64,000 nt of DNA, from contig JAKOPT010000089.1 in assembly GCA_029778715.1 (NCBI GenBank), positions 1 through 64,000 of the forward strand, read 5' to 3'. The DNA is from Actinomycetes bacterium (GTDB lineage: Bacteria > Actinomycetota > Actinomycetes > Actinomycetales > Dermatophilaceae). Position numbers and translations under genes: made by a program. Below, in pieces: positions 16,515 to 25,020 of the stretch. The notes under the pieces are model-generated. The model saw only the letters and a list, made by a program, of their open reading frames with translations. It searched no databases and had not been told where the DNA came from. Every line of letters starts with the position of its first letter. Position 1 is the stretch's first letter.

Positions 16515-17888
16515 GTGACCTCGACCTCGCCCGAGCACCCCCAGGAGGGCCCGCCGCGCGCGTTCGCCCCGTCGCCACCTGCGCGGATGTCCGCCGGCGC
16601 GATCCTGGTCCTGCTCACCTTGGCGAACGTCCTCAACTTCTACGACCGGGCCATCCCGGCGATCATCGTCGAACCGATCAAGGCCGAGTTCGGGCTCACC
16701 GACGGGCATGTGGGCGTCATCAGTTCGTCGTTCACGGTCGTGTATGCCGTCGCCGGCATCCTCCTCGGCCGGCTCGCCGACCGCGGTTCGCGGCGCACCG
16801 TGATGGCGGGCGGGCTGGTCACCTGGAGCCTGTTCACGGCCTTGACCGGTGCGGCCTGGGGGCTGGTGGCGATCATCGTCTTCCGCCTCGGGGTGGGTAT
16901 CGGCGAAGCGTCCTATGCCCCAGCCGCCAACGCGACCGTCTTCGACACCTTCCACCCCGATCATCGGTCGCGGGCGATCAGCATCATGCAGTTGGGGATG
17001 CCCGGCGGGCTGCTGTTGGCCTTCTTGACCGTCGGACCGCTCGTGCAGGCGACCGGGTCGTGGCGGGTTCCGTTCTTCGTCGCGGCCGTTCCCGGGCTCG
17101 TTCTCGCGGCACTGCTGTGGCGAATCCCCGAACCCCAGCCCGGCGGCGCGGAGGACGAGACGCTGCGCGACTATCGGGCGACCAACACTCTCGATGCGCT
17201 CCGGCACCTCGTCTCCGTCCGCACCGTGGTGTGGCTCATGGTCTCCTCGGTGGGCACCCAGATCGCCTCGTATGCCGTGGCCACCTTCCTCGTGCCCCTC
17301 CTCCAGCGCTATTTCCACCTCCAACTGGGGCGCGCCTCGATGAGCACCGGGGTCGTCTTGGGGATCACCGGGGTCAGCGGGCTGCTCCTCGGAGGGTTTC
17401 TCGCCGACCGGGCCAGCCGACGGTCGCCTCGGGCCCGCCTGCTAGTCGGCGTCCTCGGTCTCTCGCTCTCGGCGCCCCTGGTACTGCTGGCCCTGCTCGT
17501 GCCTCGCCACCAGCCGCTGCTCTTCTCGCTCGTCCTCGGGCTGGGCTGGTTCTTCAACTACTTCATGACGAGCGCCTGGGTGCCGGCGCTGGCCGATGTC
17601 GTCGAGCCGCACCTGCGGGCCACGGCGGTGGCCCTCAACTTCGCCGTCGGGTATCTCGGCGGCGCCGCGCTGGGCCCGATTCTCGCCGGCTACCTCTCCG
17701 ACTGGTTCGGGCACCGCTCGCAACTGCATCCCCTCGCGGGTCAACTGTCGGCGCAGGCCATCGGGCTGCACCGCTCGTTGCTCGTCATCGTGCCCGCGGC
17801 GCTCGCGTGGGCAGCGGTGGCCGGGTGGTTGGCGAGTCGGCATATCCAGGCCGATCATCAGCGGTTGGTGGCGCGGTCCGCGCCCTGA
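16515..17888 (+). CDS. MFS transporter (spinster-type)
   Basis: Major facilitator of 457 residues with 12 predicted membrane helices. Signatures are LANVLNFYDRAIPAIIVEPIKAEFGLTDGHVG in helix 1 and loop, the A-motif GRLADRGSRR between helices 2 and 3, and RLGVGIGEASYAPAANATVFDTF in helices 4-5. The start is GTG at 16515. A GAGAGATG stretch about ten bases upstream may be the ribosome binding site. Substrate unknown. The 3' end overlaps the convergent sigma-factor gene by 104 bases. Confidence 0.9.
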   Translation: MTSTSPEHPQEGPPRAFAPSPPARMSAGAILVLLTLANVLNFYDRAIPAIIVEPIKAEFGLTDGHVGVISSSFTVVYAVAGILLGRLADRGSRRTVMAGGLVTWSLFTALTGAAWGLVAIIVFRLGVGIGEASYAPAANATVFDTFHPDHRSRAISIMQLGMPGGLLLAFLTVGPLVQATGSWRVPFFVAAVPGLVLAALLWRIPEPQPGGAEDETLRDYRATNTLDALRHLVSVRTVVWLMVSSVGTQIASYAVATFLVPLLQRYFHLQLGRASMSTGVVLGITGVSGLLLGGFLADRASRRSPRARLLVGVLGLSLSAPLVLLALLVPRHQPLLFSLVLGLGWFFNYFMTSAWVPALADVVEPHLRATAVALNFAVGYLGGAALGPILAGYLSDWFGHRSQLHPLAGQLSAQAIGLHRSLLVIVPAALAWAAVAGWLASRHIQADHQRLVARSAP

Positions 17889-18666
17889 CCAGGTCGGCGA
17901 TGGGGGAGGGCACCACCGAGTTGGGGTCCCGGGCGTCATCGGCGCCCCGGAGCCGGCCGGCGGCGTCGCGGACCCCGACGAGGGCGGCATACAGTGCCGG
18001 ACAGGTGGGACAGGCGCCGAGGTGCGTTTCGACGGCGACCCGGCGGGCCGGGGCCAACTCGTCGGCGAGGTAGTCGCCGATGAGGGAGCGGGCCTTCCAG
18101 CAGCGCAACGGAACCTCGGGGGTGGGGCGACGACGGTCGATCTGCCCGTCGAGGAGGGAGACCAGGGCGGTGCGGCCGCGGCGCAGCCGTTGCTTGGCGG
18201 CGGGGAGCCCGATGCCCTGGATGGCCGCGATCTCGGCGACGGTCAGCCCCTCGACATCGTGGAGGAGCACGGCCGACCGCATGGGGACCGGGAGATGGGC
18301 GAGCGCGTCCCGCAAATCGTCGCCGACCTCGACCCGGTGCAGGACCGCGTCGAGGTCGACGGTGTAGGCGTCATCGCGCCAACTCGCTTCGATGCGAGCC
18401 ATGAGGTCGGCATCTTCGGTGGGCACCGACCGGTCGCGGCGGCATACGTCGAGGAAGCGGTGGTGGAGCATCCGGTGCAACCAGGTGCGCAACGACGATT
18501 CGCCACGGAAGGTGTCGGCACGGGCCAGGGCCCGTTCGACGACATCCTGGACGAGGTCGTCGGGGTCGACGCCGCTGCGGGTGCCCACCAGGTGGCGGGC
18601 GTACCGGTGCAGACCGGGCAACTCGGCCAGGAGGTCGTCGTGGGTGTAGCCGGGAGTGCTCACCAC
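17785..18666 (-). CDS. ECF-type sigma-70 factor with C-terminal zinc-finger domain
   Basis: RNA polymerase sigma factor of 293 residues. Region 2 is YARHLVGTRSGVDPDDLVQDVVERAL plus FRGESSLRTWLHRMLHHRFLDVCRR. Region 4 is LPVPMRSAVLLHDVEGLTVAEIAAIQGIGLPAAKQRLRRGR. After residue 190 comes a putative anti-sigma-type zinc-binding module, RCWKARSLIGDYLADEL ... ETHLGACPTC (Cys, His-X3-Cys-X2-Cys), in the same polypeptide, followed by a Pro/Arg-rich tail. The module may regulate the factor in cis through redox or zinc. The tail coding region overlaps the MFS gene 3' end, so the true stop should be checked. Confidence 0.85.
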   Translation of the reverse strand: MVSTPGYTHDDLLAELPGLHRYARHLVGTRSGVDPDDLVQDVVERALARADTFRGESSLRTWLHRMLHHRFLDVCRRDRSVPTEDADLMARIEASWRDDAYTVDLDAVLHRVEVGDDLRDALAHLPVPMRSAVLLHDVEGLTVAEIAAIQGIGLPAAKQRLRRGRTALVSLLDGQIDRRRPTPEVPLRCWKARSLIGDYLADELAPARRVAVETHLGACPTCPALYAALVGVRDAAGRLRGADDARDPNSVVPSPIADLVRARTAPPTADDRPGYADSPTTRPPLPTRAPRAR

Positions 18667-18683
18667 CCCAGGCTACGAGGAGG

Positions 18684-18884
18684 TCAGTTCTTCGTCTTGC
18701 AGGTGTTCACGCCGACGAGCCGGTAGAGCGGGCAGAAGCCGACGATGGCGGTGAGGACCATGATCGCGGCAACGATCCACAGGATCACCGAGAGGATGCC
18801 GGCGGTCTTGATGGCACCGAGGATGGCAAGCACGGCGACGATGATGCGGACGATGCGGTCGGGGGTGCCGACGTTGGCGGACAT
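18684..18884 (-). CDS. DUF2892 small inner-membrane protein
   Basis: Protein of 66 residues beginning MSANVGTPDRIVRIIVAVLAIL, with two hydrophobic helices (about residues 12-30 and 33-50) and the ending GFCPLYRLVGVNTCKTKN. This is the YgaP-like DUF2892 signature with two cysteines. Its function is unknown; relatives accompany rhodanese or redox proteins. It lies 17 bases upstream of the sigma-factor start and is probably in the same transcript. Confidence 0.88.
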   Translation of the reverse strand: MSANVGTPDRIVRIIVAVLAILGAIKTAGILSVILWIVAAIMVLTAIVGFCPLYRLVGVNTCKTKN

Positions 18885-18980
18885 GTGGGGCGCGCCTTTC
18901 GTTGGGGGCTGTAGGGGCCTGACACCTCATAGACGCACGAGGGCGGCGCAGGGATACATCGCCCGCCGGCGCCCTCACCT

Positions 18981-19018
18981 GCGTGCCAAAGGCGCCGTAT
19001 GCCGCTCCCTCGGCACGC
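18981..19018. repeat. Dispersed hairpin repeat with octamer
   Basis: GCGTGCC ... GGCACGC arms enclose GGCGCCGTATGCCGCTCCCTC. Related copies are at 6969-7010 and, in tandem, at 47981-48104, where the octamer is changed to GTATCCCG. It sits downstream of the MBL gene and upstream of the DUF2892 gene. Confidence 0.65.
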
Positions 19019-19041
19019 ACCCGCGACGCCCCGCCCCCGAT

Positions 19042-20175
19042 TCAGGCGATGGGGCGCCACCACGTCGTGCCGGTGGGCGGGGACGCAACGTCGAACCGCT
19101 CACCCGGGCGCGGGGTTGCCACGGTCACCCCCTGTTCGACCGCGGCGGCCAGCACCCGTTCGATCGGCTCGGACCACGCATGCAGGGCCAGGTTGAACGT
19201 CCCCCAGTGGACGGGCAACAGCACGGAACCACCGACGTCGACGTGAGTGCGCACCCCGTCCTCGGGGGTCATGTGGATCGTCGGCCAGGCCGCACCGTAG
19301 GCCCCGATCTGGACGAGGGTCAGATCGAACGGCCCGAAGTCGGCCCCCACTCGCGCGAACCCCTCGAAGTATCCCCCGTCACCGGAGTAGAACACCCTGT
19401 GCTCAGGCCCGGCGATCACCCAGGACACCCATTGGGTGCTGTCGCGACCGAACCCGCGCCCGGAGAAGTGCTGCGCCGGGCAGGCCCGCAGCTGGATGTC
19501 GCCGACCTTGGTGTCCTCGTCCCAGTCGAGGTCGACGATCCGCGACTCGGACACTCCCCACGCCGCCAGATGCGCACCCACTCCCAGCGGGACGACGAAC
19601 AGGCAGCCAGTATGACGCCCCAGCCAGGTGATCGTCGGCTCGTCGAGGTGGTCGTAGTGGTCGTGGGAGATGACGACGGCGTCGATGCGCGGCAGTTCGC
19701 CCAACTCGACGGGGTTGGGGTGCAACCGCTTCGGTCCGATGTGCGCCGAGGGCGAGACCCGCTCCCCCCATACCGGGTCGATGAGGAGGCTGGTCCCGTC
19801 GATTTCAAGGAGCACACTCGAGTGGCCGTACCAGGTGGCGAACAACCCCTCCCCGGCCACCTCACGCGCCTCTCCTCCGGTCCGCACGATGGGCACGATC
19901 CCCCGTGGTCGCCGCTGCTCGTCCCCGAAGAGCATGCCCTTGGCGACGTCGCTCATCGGCGCGGCTTCGGTGGGGCCGCCGAGGGGGCCGTTGTGGAACT
20001 TGCCGTCGCGGAAGTGCGGGGATGCCGCCACCCGGGCCGCCCGCTCGCCACTCGGGGTGCCGCCCATGGCCCGCGGCACTCCGCGCACGGCCTGGACGAC
20101 CCCGCTCGCGCCCGCAACGGCCGCAATCGCCAGCGCTCGCAGGCCCCAACTCGTCACCTTGGCGTTCTGCGTCAT
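19042..20175 (-). CDS. MBL-fold metallohydrolase (UlaG/NAPE-PLD-like)
   Basis: Metallo-beta-lactamase-fold enzyme of 377 residues. An N-terminal hydrophobic segment (GLRALAIAAVAGASGVVQAV, residues 11-30) may anchor it in the membrane. The metal site is VVISHDHYDHLDEPT (HxHxDH), with further ligands in CPAQHFSGRG, VFYSGDGGYF and LLPVHWGTF. The WYGHSSVLLEIDGTSLLIDPVW motif is typical of the UlaG/NAPE-PLD-like branch. The substrate is unknown; phosphodiester or lactone hydrolysis is usual. The ATG at 20175 is chosen from the MTQNAK block. Confidence 0.88.
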   Translation of the reverse strand: MTQNAKVTSWGLRALAIAAVAGASGVVQAVRGVPRAMGGTPSGERAARVAASPHFRDGKFHNGPLGGPTEAAPMSDVAKGMLFGDEQRRPRGIVPIVRTGGEAREVAGEGLFATWYGHSSVLLEIDGTSLLIDPVWGERVSPSAHIGPKRLHPNPVELGELPRIDAVVISHDHYDHLDEPTITWLGRHTGCLFVVPLGVGAHLAAWGVSESRIVDLDWDEDTKVGDIQLRACPAQHFSGRGFGRDSTQWVSWVIAGPEHRVFYSGDGGYFEGFARVGADFGPFDLTLVQIGAYGAAWPTIHMTPEDGVRTHVDVGGSVLLPVHWGTFNLALHAWSEPIERVLAAAVEQGVTVATPRPGERFDVASPPTGTTWWRPIA

Positions 20176-20266
20176 GCCCTCAGTGTGCGGGTGCAGCCTG
20201 TGCGTTCGCTGTCCGAAGACGATGCCACTGCCGGGCGAAACACCGCGGCGGGCTTGACGATGCGCG

Positions 20267-21013
20267 TCAGTTTTCGATGGTGTGGGCGGCCTCCACCAGG
20301 GCGCGGAAGAGTCGGTTGTCCTCGCCGGCCTCGGGGTGCCACTGCACGGCCAGCCGGAACCGGGACTCCGGGTCTTCCATCGCCTCCGGGGTGCCGTCGG
20401 CATGCCACGCGCTGAAGACGTATGCCGCCTCGCCGAGCGAGTCGGCACACACCCCCTGGTGGTGGTACGTCGGGACGTCGAGCACCGCCTCGCCGAGGAC
20501 CGAGGCCAGCAGCGAGCCCGCGACCGGGGCGACGGGGTGCGCGGCATACCGGCCCAACTCGGGTAAATGCTCGAGGTGACCGACACGGTCGGGCAAATGC
20601 TGCTCGATGGCCCCACCGGCCGCGACCGCCATGATCTGCATCCCGCGGCAGATACCCAACGTCGGCAGGTCGACCGCGTGCGATACCCGGGCCAGCGACA
20701 ACTCCCAGGCGTCGCGGTCCGGGCGGGGCGCCTGCGCCGTCGCATGGGGCGCCGCCCCATAGCGGCTCGCCTCGATGTCGGCCCCGCCAGCGAGGATCAG
20801 CCCGTCGACCCGGGCGAGCACGTCGCGCGCCAGGTGATCGTCGGCGTCGAGGCGGGGCGGCAGGATGACCGCCGCCCCGCCCGCGGCCTCGATGTGGTCG
20901 ACGTACATGTAGGGCAGCACGACCGACCACTGCTGGACCCAGGGGTCACGGTCGATCTTCTCGACGTAACAGGAAATGCCGATCACCGGCCGGTCGCGCT
21001 GCGTCATGGTCAT
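20267..21013 (-). CDS. Gamma-glutamyl-gamma-aminobutyrate hydrolase-like class I glutamine amidotransferase
   Basis: PuuD-like enzyme of 248 residues. The triad is visible as Cys in LGICRGMQIMAVAAGG and His-Glu in AVQWHPEAGEDN. LILAGGADIEASRYG is the PuuD-type substrate block, and THE-like YHHQGV follows. The family removes the gamma-glutamyl group from gamma-Glu-GABA or similar amides. It ends the amine cluster and would release the product that the glutamine synthetase-like enzyme (23584-24951) had masked. It is 54 bases after the SDR gene in the same direction. Confidence 0.9.
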   Translation of the reverse strand: MTMTQRDRPVIGISCYVEKIDRDPWVQQWSVVLPYMYVDHIEAAGGAAVILPPRLDADDHLARDVLARVDGLILAGGADIEASRYGAAPHATAQAPRPDRDAWELSLARVSHAVDLPTLGICRGMQIMAVAAGGAIEQHLPDRVGHLEHLPELGRYAAHPVAPVAGSLLASVLGEAVLDVPTYHHQGVCADSLGEAAYVFSAWHADGTPEAMEDPESRFRLAVQWHPEAGEDNRLFRALVEAAHTIEN

Positions 21014-21067
21014 GCCTAACGTCGTTGGGGAGTCACGTCACGACACCAGGGTGTCAGAGCACGGGGC

Positions 21068-21835
21068 TCAGAGCGGGGTGACATACGCCCCAGAGATGCC
21101 GCCGTCGACGAGGAAGGTGTTCGCCGTCATGAAACTGGACTCGTCGCTGGCGAGGAAGAGGACCGCGTTGGCCATCTCCTCCGGCTCCCCGAACCGCCCC
21201 ATGGGCACGTGGACGAGTCGGCGCGCGGCCCGCTCGGCGTCCTTGGCGAAGAGCTCCTTGAGGAGCGGGGTGTTGACCGGTCCGGGGCACAGGGCGTTGA
21301 CCCGCACCCCCTCGCGGGCGAACTGCACGCCCAGTTCGCGGGTCATCGAGAGCACCCCACCCTTGGACGCCGAGTAGGAGATCTGCGAGGTCGCCGCCCC
21401 CATGACCGCGACGAACGAGGCGGTGTTGATGATCGAGCCGGACTTCTGCTCGAGCATGTAGGGCAGAACGGCCTTGCAGCACAGGTAAACCGAGGTGAGG
21501 TTGACCAGTTGAACCTTGTCCCAGGCCTCGAGGTCGGTGTCGAGGATCGAGTCGTCCTCGGGCGGGGAGATGCCCGCGTTGTTGAAGGCGATGTCGATGC
21601 GCCCGTAGGTGTCGAACGCGGTCTTGAACAGGGCGTCGACATCGGCCTTGTCGGCGACGTTGCAGTGGACGTAGATGCCGCCCACTTCCGCGGCGATCTG
21701 GGCCCCCAGTTCGTCGTTGAGGTCCGCGACGACGACCTTGGCGCCTTCTTCGGCGAACCGGCGCACCGTCGCCAAGCCGATGCCCGAGCAGCCGCCGGTG
21801 ACGACCGCGACCTTGCCCTCGATGCGTCCAGCCAT
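21068..21835 (-). CDS. Short-chain dehydrogenase/reductase
   Basis: NAD(P)-dependent SDR of 255 residues. The nucleotide-binding motif is VVTGGCSGIGLATVRRFAEEGAK, Asp of VVADLND suggests NAD preference, NNAG is present, and the catalytic Ser-Tyr-Lys lies in NTASFVAVMGAATSQISYSASKGG. The FabG-like C terminus is LVDGGISGAYVTPL. Within the amine cluster it could oxidise an alcohol intermediate, as expected if the substrate were an amino alcohol. That is inference. The start at 21835 (MAGRIEGK) fits the family; an upstream ATG adds 23 non-conserved residues. Confidence 0.9.
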   Translation of the reverse strand: MAGRIEGKVAVVTGGCSGIGLATVRRFAEEGAKVVVADLNDELGAQIAAEVGGIYVHCNVADKADVDALFKTAFDTYGRIDIAFNNAGISPPEDDSILDTDLEAWDKVQLVNLTSVYLCCKAVLPYMLEQKSGSIINTASFVAVMGAATSQISYSASKGGVLSMTRELGVQFAREGVRVNALCPGPVNTPLLKELFAKDAERAARRLVHVPMGRFGEPEEMANAVLFLASDESSFMTANTFLVDGGISGAYVTPL

Positions 21836-21910
21836 GATGTGAGTCTCTCTTTCGTTGGGGTTGGTTTTCGTATGCCGGGTGCCGGCGACCGCAGTCGCCG
21901 GCACCGCGGG

Positions 21911-23296
21911 TCAGCTCTGGGTGTCGAAGAACACGTTCTTGGTCTCGGTGAAGGCGTCGAGGGCATCCGGACCGAGTTCGCGCCCGATGCCGCTGGCCTT
22001 GAACCCGCCGAACGGCGTCGAGTAGCGCACCGAGGAGTGGCTGTTGACCGACAGGTTGCCGGCCTCGACGCCGCGGGCCACCCGGATGGCCCGGCCCACG
22101 TCGCGGGTCCAGATCGAACCGGAGAGCCCGTATGCCGTGTCGTTGGCCAGGGCGAGCGCCTCGGCTTCGTCCTCGAAGGGCATGACGGAGACGACCGGCC
22201 CGAAGATCTCCTCACGCCAGGCCCGGTCGTCGGCGCCGCGGGCGAAGAGCACCGTCGGGGGGTACCACCAGCCGGCCCCCTGCGGAGCCGAGCCGCGGAA
22301 CGCGACCTCGGGCGCGGCATACCCGGACTTCTCGGCGTCCTCGACGAACGACCGCACGGTGTCCCGCTGACCGGAGGAGACCAGCGGGCCCATCTCCGTG
22401 GCCTCGTCCTCGGGGTCCCCGACCCGCACCGCGGTGATGGCTTCCTCGAAGCGGGCCATGAAGGCGTCGACGACACTGCGCTGGACGAGGATGCGGCTGC
22501 GGGCACAGCAGTCCTGGCCGGCGTTGTCGAGGAAACTCATCGGGGCGCTGGCCGCGGCCGCCTCGAGGTCGGCGTCGGCGAAGACGATGTTGGCGCTCTT
22601 GCCGCCGAGTTCGAGGGTGACCCGCTTGAGCTGGTCGGCGGCCTTGCGCATGATCCCCTGTCCGACAACGGTAGACCCGGTGAAGCACACCTTGCGGACG
22701 TCGGGGTGGGTGACGAACCGTTCGCCGACGATCGAGCCCTTGCCCGCGAGGATCGTGAACACCCCTTCGGGAATGCCGGCCTCCAGGGCGAGTTCGCCGA
22801 GCCGGAGCGCCGTGAGCGGGGTGAGTTCGGCGGGTTTGAGGACGACGGTGTTGCCGGCGGCCAGGGCCGGGGCGAACCCCCAGCCGGCGATCGGCATCGG
22901 GAAGTTCCACGGGACGATGACCGAGACCACCCCGAGCGGCTCCTTGAAGGTCACGTCCAGGCCGCCGGCCACCGGGATCTGGCGCCCGAAAAGCCGCTCC
23001 GGTGCCGCGCTGTAGTAGCGCAGCACGTTGACGACGTTCCCGGCCTCCCAGCGGGCGTTGCCGATCGTGTGACCGGCGTTGGCGACCTCGAGACGGGCCA
23101 GTTCCTCGGTGTGGGCCTCGACGACGTCGGCGAACCGGCGCAGCAGCATCCCCCGGTCCGCCGGCGTGACCGCCCGCCAGGCCGGGCCCACCGCGACGGC
23201 GCGCGCGATGGCCGCGTCGGTCTCCTCGACGCCGACGAGGTCGATCGTCGTGACGATCTCCTCCGTGGCTGGGTTGATGACGTCATGGGTGGGCAT
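21911..23296 (-). CDS. Aldehyde dehydrogenase (PuuC-like)
   Basis: NAD-dependent aldehyde dehydrogenase of 461 residues, slightly shorter at the N terminus than the usual 480-500. Conserved features are VPWNFPMPIAGWGFAPALAAGNTVVLKPAELTP, FTGSTVVGQ, the general base in TLELGGKSANIVF, the catalytic Cys within NAGQDCCARSRILVQ, and EEIFGPVVSVMPF. It probably oxidises the aldehyde left after amine oxidation of a gamma-glutamylated amine. It is in line with the SDR and PuuD-like genes and is preceded by the repeat array at 23365-23564. Confidence 0.92.
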   Translation of the reverse strand: MPTHDVINPATEEIVTTIDLVGVEETDAAIARAVAVGPAWRAVTPADRGMLLRRFADVVEAHTEELARLEVANAGHTIGNARWEAGNVVNVLRYYSAAPERLFGRQIPVAGGLDVTFKEPLGVVSVIVPWNFPMPIAGWGFAPALAAGNTVVLKPAELTPLTALRLGELALEAGIPEGVFTILAGKGSIVGERFVTHPDVRKVCFTGSTVVGQGIMRKAADQLKRVTLELGGKSANIVFADADLEAAAASAPMSFLDNAGQDCCARSRILVQRSVVDAFMARFEEAITAVRVGDPEDEATEMGPLVSSGQRDTVRSFVEDAEKSGYAAPEVAFRGSAPQGAGWWYPPTVLFARGADDRAWREEIFGPVVSVMPFEDEAEALALANDTAYGLSGSIWTRDVGRAIRVARGVEAGNLSVNSHSSVRYSTPFGGFKASGIGRELGPDALDAFTETKNVFFDTQS

Positions 23297-23364
23297 GGGG
23301 GTCGGCTCCTTATGGTTCGACGGGCTGGATTTCGGCGGGGTATGCCGTTGGGTCGGGTGGTCGT

Positions 23365-23564
23365 GTCAACAATCCACCTATTGGTCAGTTGTTGACGGGT
23401 CTGGGCGGGCGGCCCTGTCAACAATCCACCTATTGGTCAGTTGTTGACGGGTCTGGGCGGGCGGTCGTGTTAACAATCCACCTATTGGTCAGTTGTTGAC
23501 GGGTCTGGGCGGGCGGGCTAGGGGGTCGATCCGTCAACAATCCACCTATTGGTCGGTTGTTTAC
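23365..23564. repeat. Four copies of a 32-bp palindromic repeat
   Basis: GTCAACAATCCACCTATTGG plus TCAGTTGTTGAC occurs at 23365-23396, 23417-23448, 23469-23500 (GTTAAC start) and 23533-23564 (ends TTTAC). The outer 8 bases are inverted repeats (GTCAACAA/TTGTTGAC) and the centre has CCA ... TGG. The first three spacers are near-identical 20-mers (GGGTCTGGGCGGGCGG...), so the unit is a 52-bp tandem. Further copies are at 28265, 53411 and 53475. It fills the gap between the glutamine synthetase-like and ALDH genes. Confidence 0.92.
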
Positions 23565-23583
23565 GGGGGGTTTGGTCGGTTGG

Positions 23584-24951
23584 TTACAGGCGTTCGAAGC
23601 CGCGGACGAGTTCCCAGTCGGTGACGGCGGCATTGAAGGCGGTCAGTTCGATGTCGGCGGCGTTGACGTAGTGGTCGACCACATCGTCACCGAAGGCGGC
23701 CCGGGCGATCTGCGACCCGGCGAGCAGGTCACGCGCCTGGGCGAGGGTGTGGGGCACGTGCGGGACGTCCGCGGCATACGCATTGCCGACCAACTCCGGT
23801 TCCAACTCCAACTCGTGCTCGATGCCGTAGAGGCCGCCGGCGAGCATGGCCCCGACCGCGAGGTAGGGGTTGACGTCGCCGCCGGGGACCCGGTTCTCCA
23901 TCCGCAGCCCGGACCCGTGGCCGACGACCCGCAGCGCGCAAGTGCGGTTGTCCCGGCCCCAGGCGACGGCCGTCGGCGCGAACGAACCGGGCTGGAAACG
24001 CTTGTAGGAGTTGATGTTCGGGGCGTAGAAGAACGAGAACTCGCGCAGCGTGGCGAGCACGCCGGCGAGGAAGCGGTCGAAGAGAACCGACTGCCCCCCG
24101 GGCCGGTCGCCGTCGGCGAAGACCGCGCTCCCGTCCTGGCCGCGCAGCGACAGGTGGATGTGGCAGGAGTTGCCCTCGCGCTGGTCGTACTTGGCCATGA
24201 AGGTGATCGACTGGCCATGGGCGGCGGCGATCTCCTTGGCGGCGTTCTTGTAAATGACGTGGTTGTCGCAGGTGCGGACCACCTCGTCGTAAAGGAAGGC
24301 GATCTCGTGCTGGCCGAGGTTGCACTCGCCCTTGGCCGACTCGACGGTGAGCCCGGCGCGATACATCTCGTTGCGGATGTCGCGCAGCAGCGGCTCGACC
24401 CGCGTCCCGCCGAGGATCGAGTAGTCGACGTTGTAGCGGTTGGCGCCGGTGAGCCCGCGATAGCGCGCATCCCAGGCCTGCTCGTAGGACTCTTCGAAGA
24501 CGATGAACTCCAATTCGGTCCCCGCGAGCGCCACGAACCCCAGATCCGCGGCCCGGGCCACCTGAGCCTTGAGGAAGTCCCGGGGCGAAGGCCGCACGGG
24601 CCCCGACCCGTCCAGCCAGGCCAGGTCGCATTGGATGGTCGCCGAGTTGGCCTGTCCGGGGGTGCGGCGCAGCGTGTCGAGATCGAGCACAAACTCGAAG
24701 TCCCCATACCCCTTCTCCCACGACGACATCTCATAGCCGCCGACGGTGTTCATCTCGACGTCGACGGCGAGCAGATAGTTGCACCCCTCGGTGCCGTGGG
24801 CGAGCACCTGGTCGAGGAAGAACTGGCCGTGCAGCCGTTTGCCTTGCAGTCGGCCCTGCATGTCGGTGAAGGCCACGATGACGGTGTCGATCTCGCCCGA
24901 GGTGATCTCGGTGCGCAACTGCTCCAGGGTCAGCGTGGGGGCTGGGCTCAT
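23584..24951 (-). CDS. Glutamine synthetase-like gamma-glutamyl ligase (PuuA/GlnA3 type)
   Basis: GS-fold ATP-dependent ligase of 455 residues. A short N-terminal beta-grasp (residues 9-100, with DMQGRLQGKRLHG) precedes the catalytic barrel, with metal and substrate motifs GTELEFIVFEE, ESAKGECNLGQHEIAF, GNSCHIHLSLRGQDG (Asn-His-His) and NSYKRFQPGSFAPTAVAWGRDNR. RMENRVPGGDVNPYLAVGAML is the C-terminal signature. No adenylylation-site Tyr block of GlnA is visible, and the context is catabolic. It probably gamma-glutamylates an amine rather than ammonia. The substrate is not determinable from sequence. Confidence 0.88.
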   Translation of the reverse strand: MSPAPTLTLEQLRTEITSGEIDTVIVAFTDMQGRLQGKRLHGQFFLDQVLAHGTEGCNYLLAVDVEMNTVGGYEMSSWEKGYGDFEFVLDLDTLRRTPGQANSATIQCDLAWLDGSGPVRPSPRDFLKAQVARAADLGFVALAGTELEFIVFEESYEQAWDARYRGLTGANRYNVDYSILGGTRVEPLLRDIRNEMYRAGLTVESAKGECNLGQHEIAFLYDEVVRTCDNHVIYKNAAKEIAAAHGQSITFMAKYDQREGNSCHIHLSLRGQDGSAVFADGDRPGGQSVLFDRFLAGVLATLREFSFFYAPNINSYKRFQPGSFAPTAVAWGRDNRTCALRVVGHGSGLRMENRVPGGDVNPYLAVGAMLAGGLYGIEHELELEPELVGNAYAADVPHVPHTLAQARDLLAGSQIARAAFGDDVVDHYVNAADIELTAFNAAVTDWELVRGFERL

Positions 24952-25020
24952 CTCGGGCTGCCTTTCGGTGGATGGGTTTCGGATGCGGGACGGATGGGGG
25001 GAGGGATGGGTCGGGGCCGG

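Noticed and set aside
14874-17324. An 816-residue protein extending the aminotransferase upstream
   Set aside because: The extra N-terminal part is antisense to the MFS gene and low in complexity; homology begins at the ATG at 16295.
23365-23564. CRISPR-like array (32-bp repeats with 20-30-bp spacers)
   Set aside because: The spacers are nearly identical to each other, single copies of the repeat occur elsewhere including inside a gene, and no cas genes are present.
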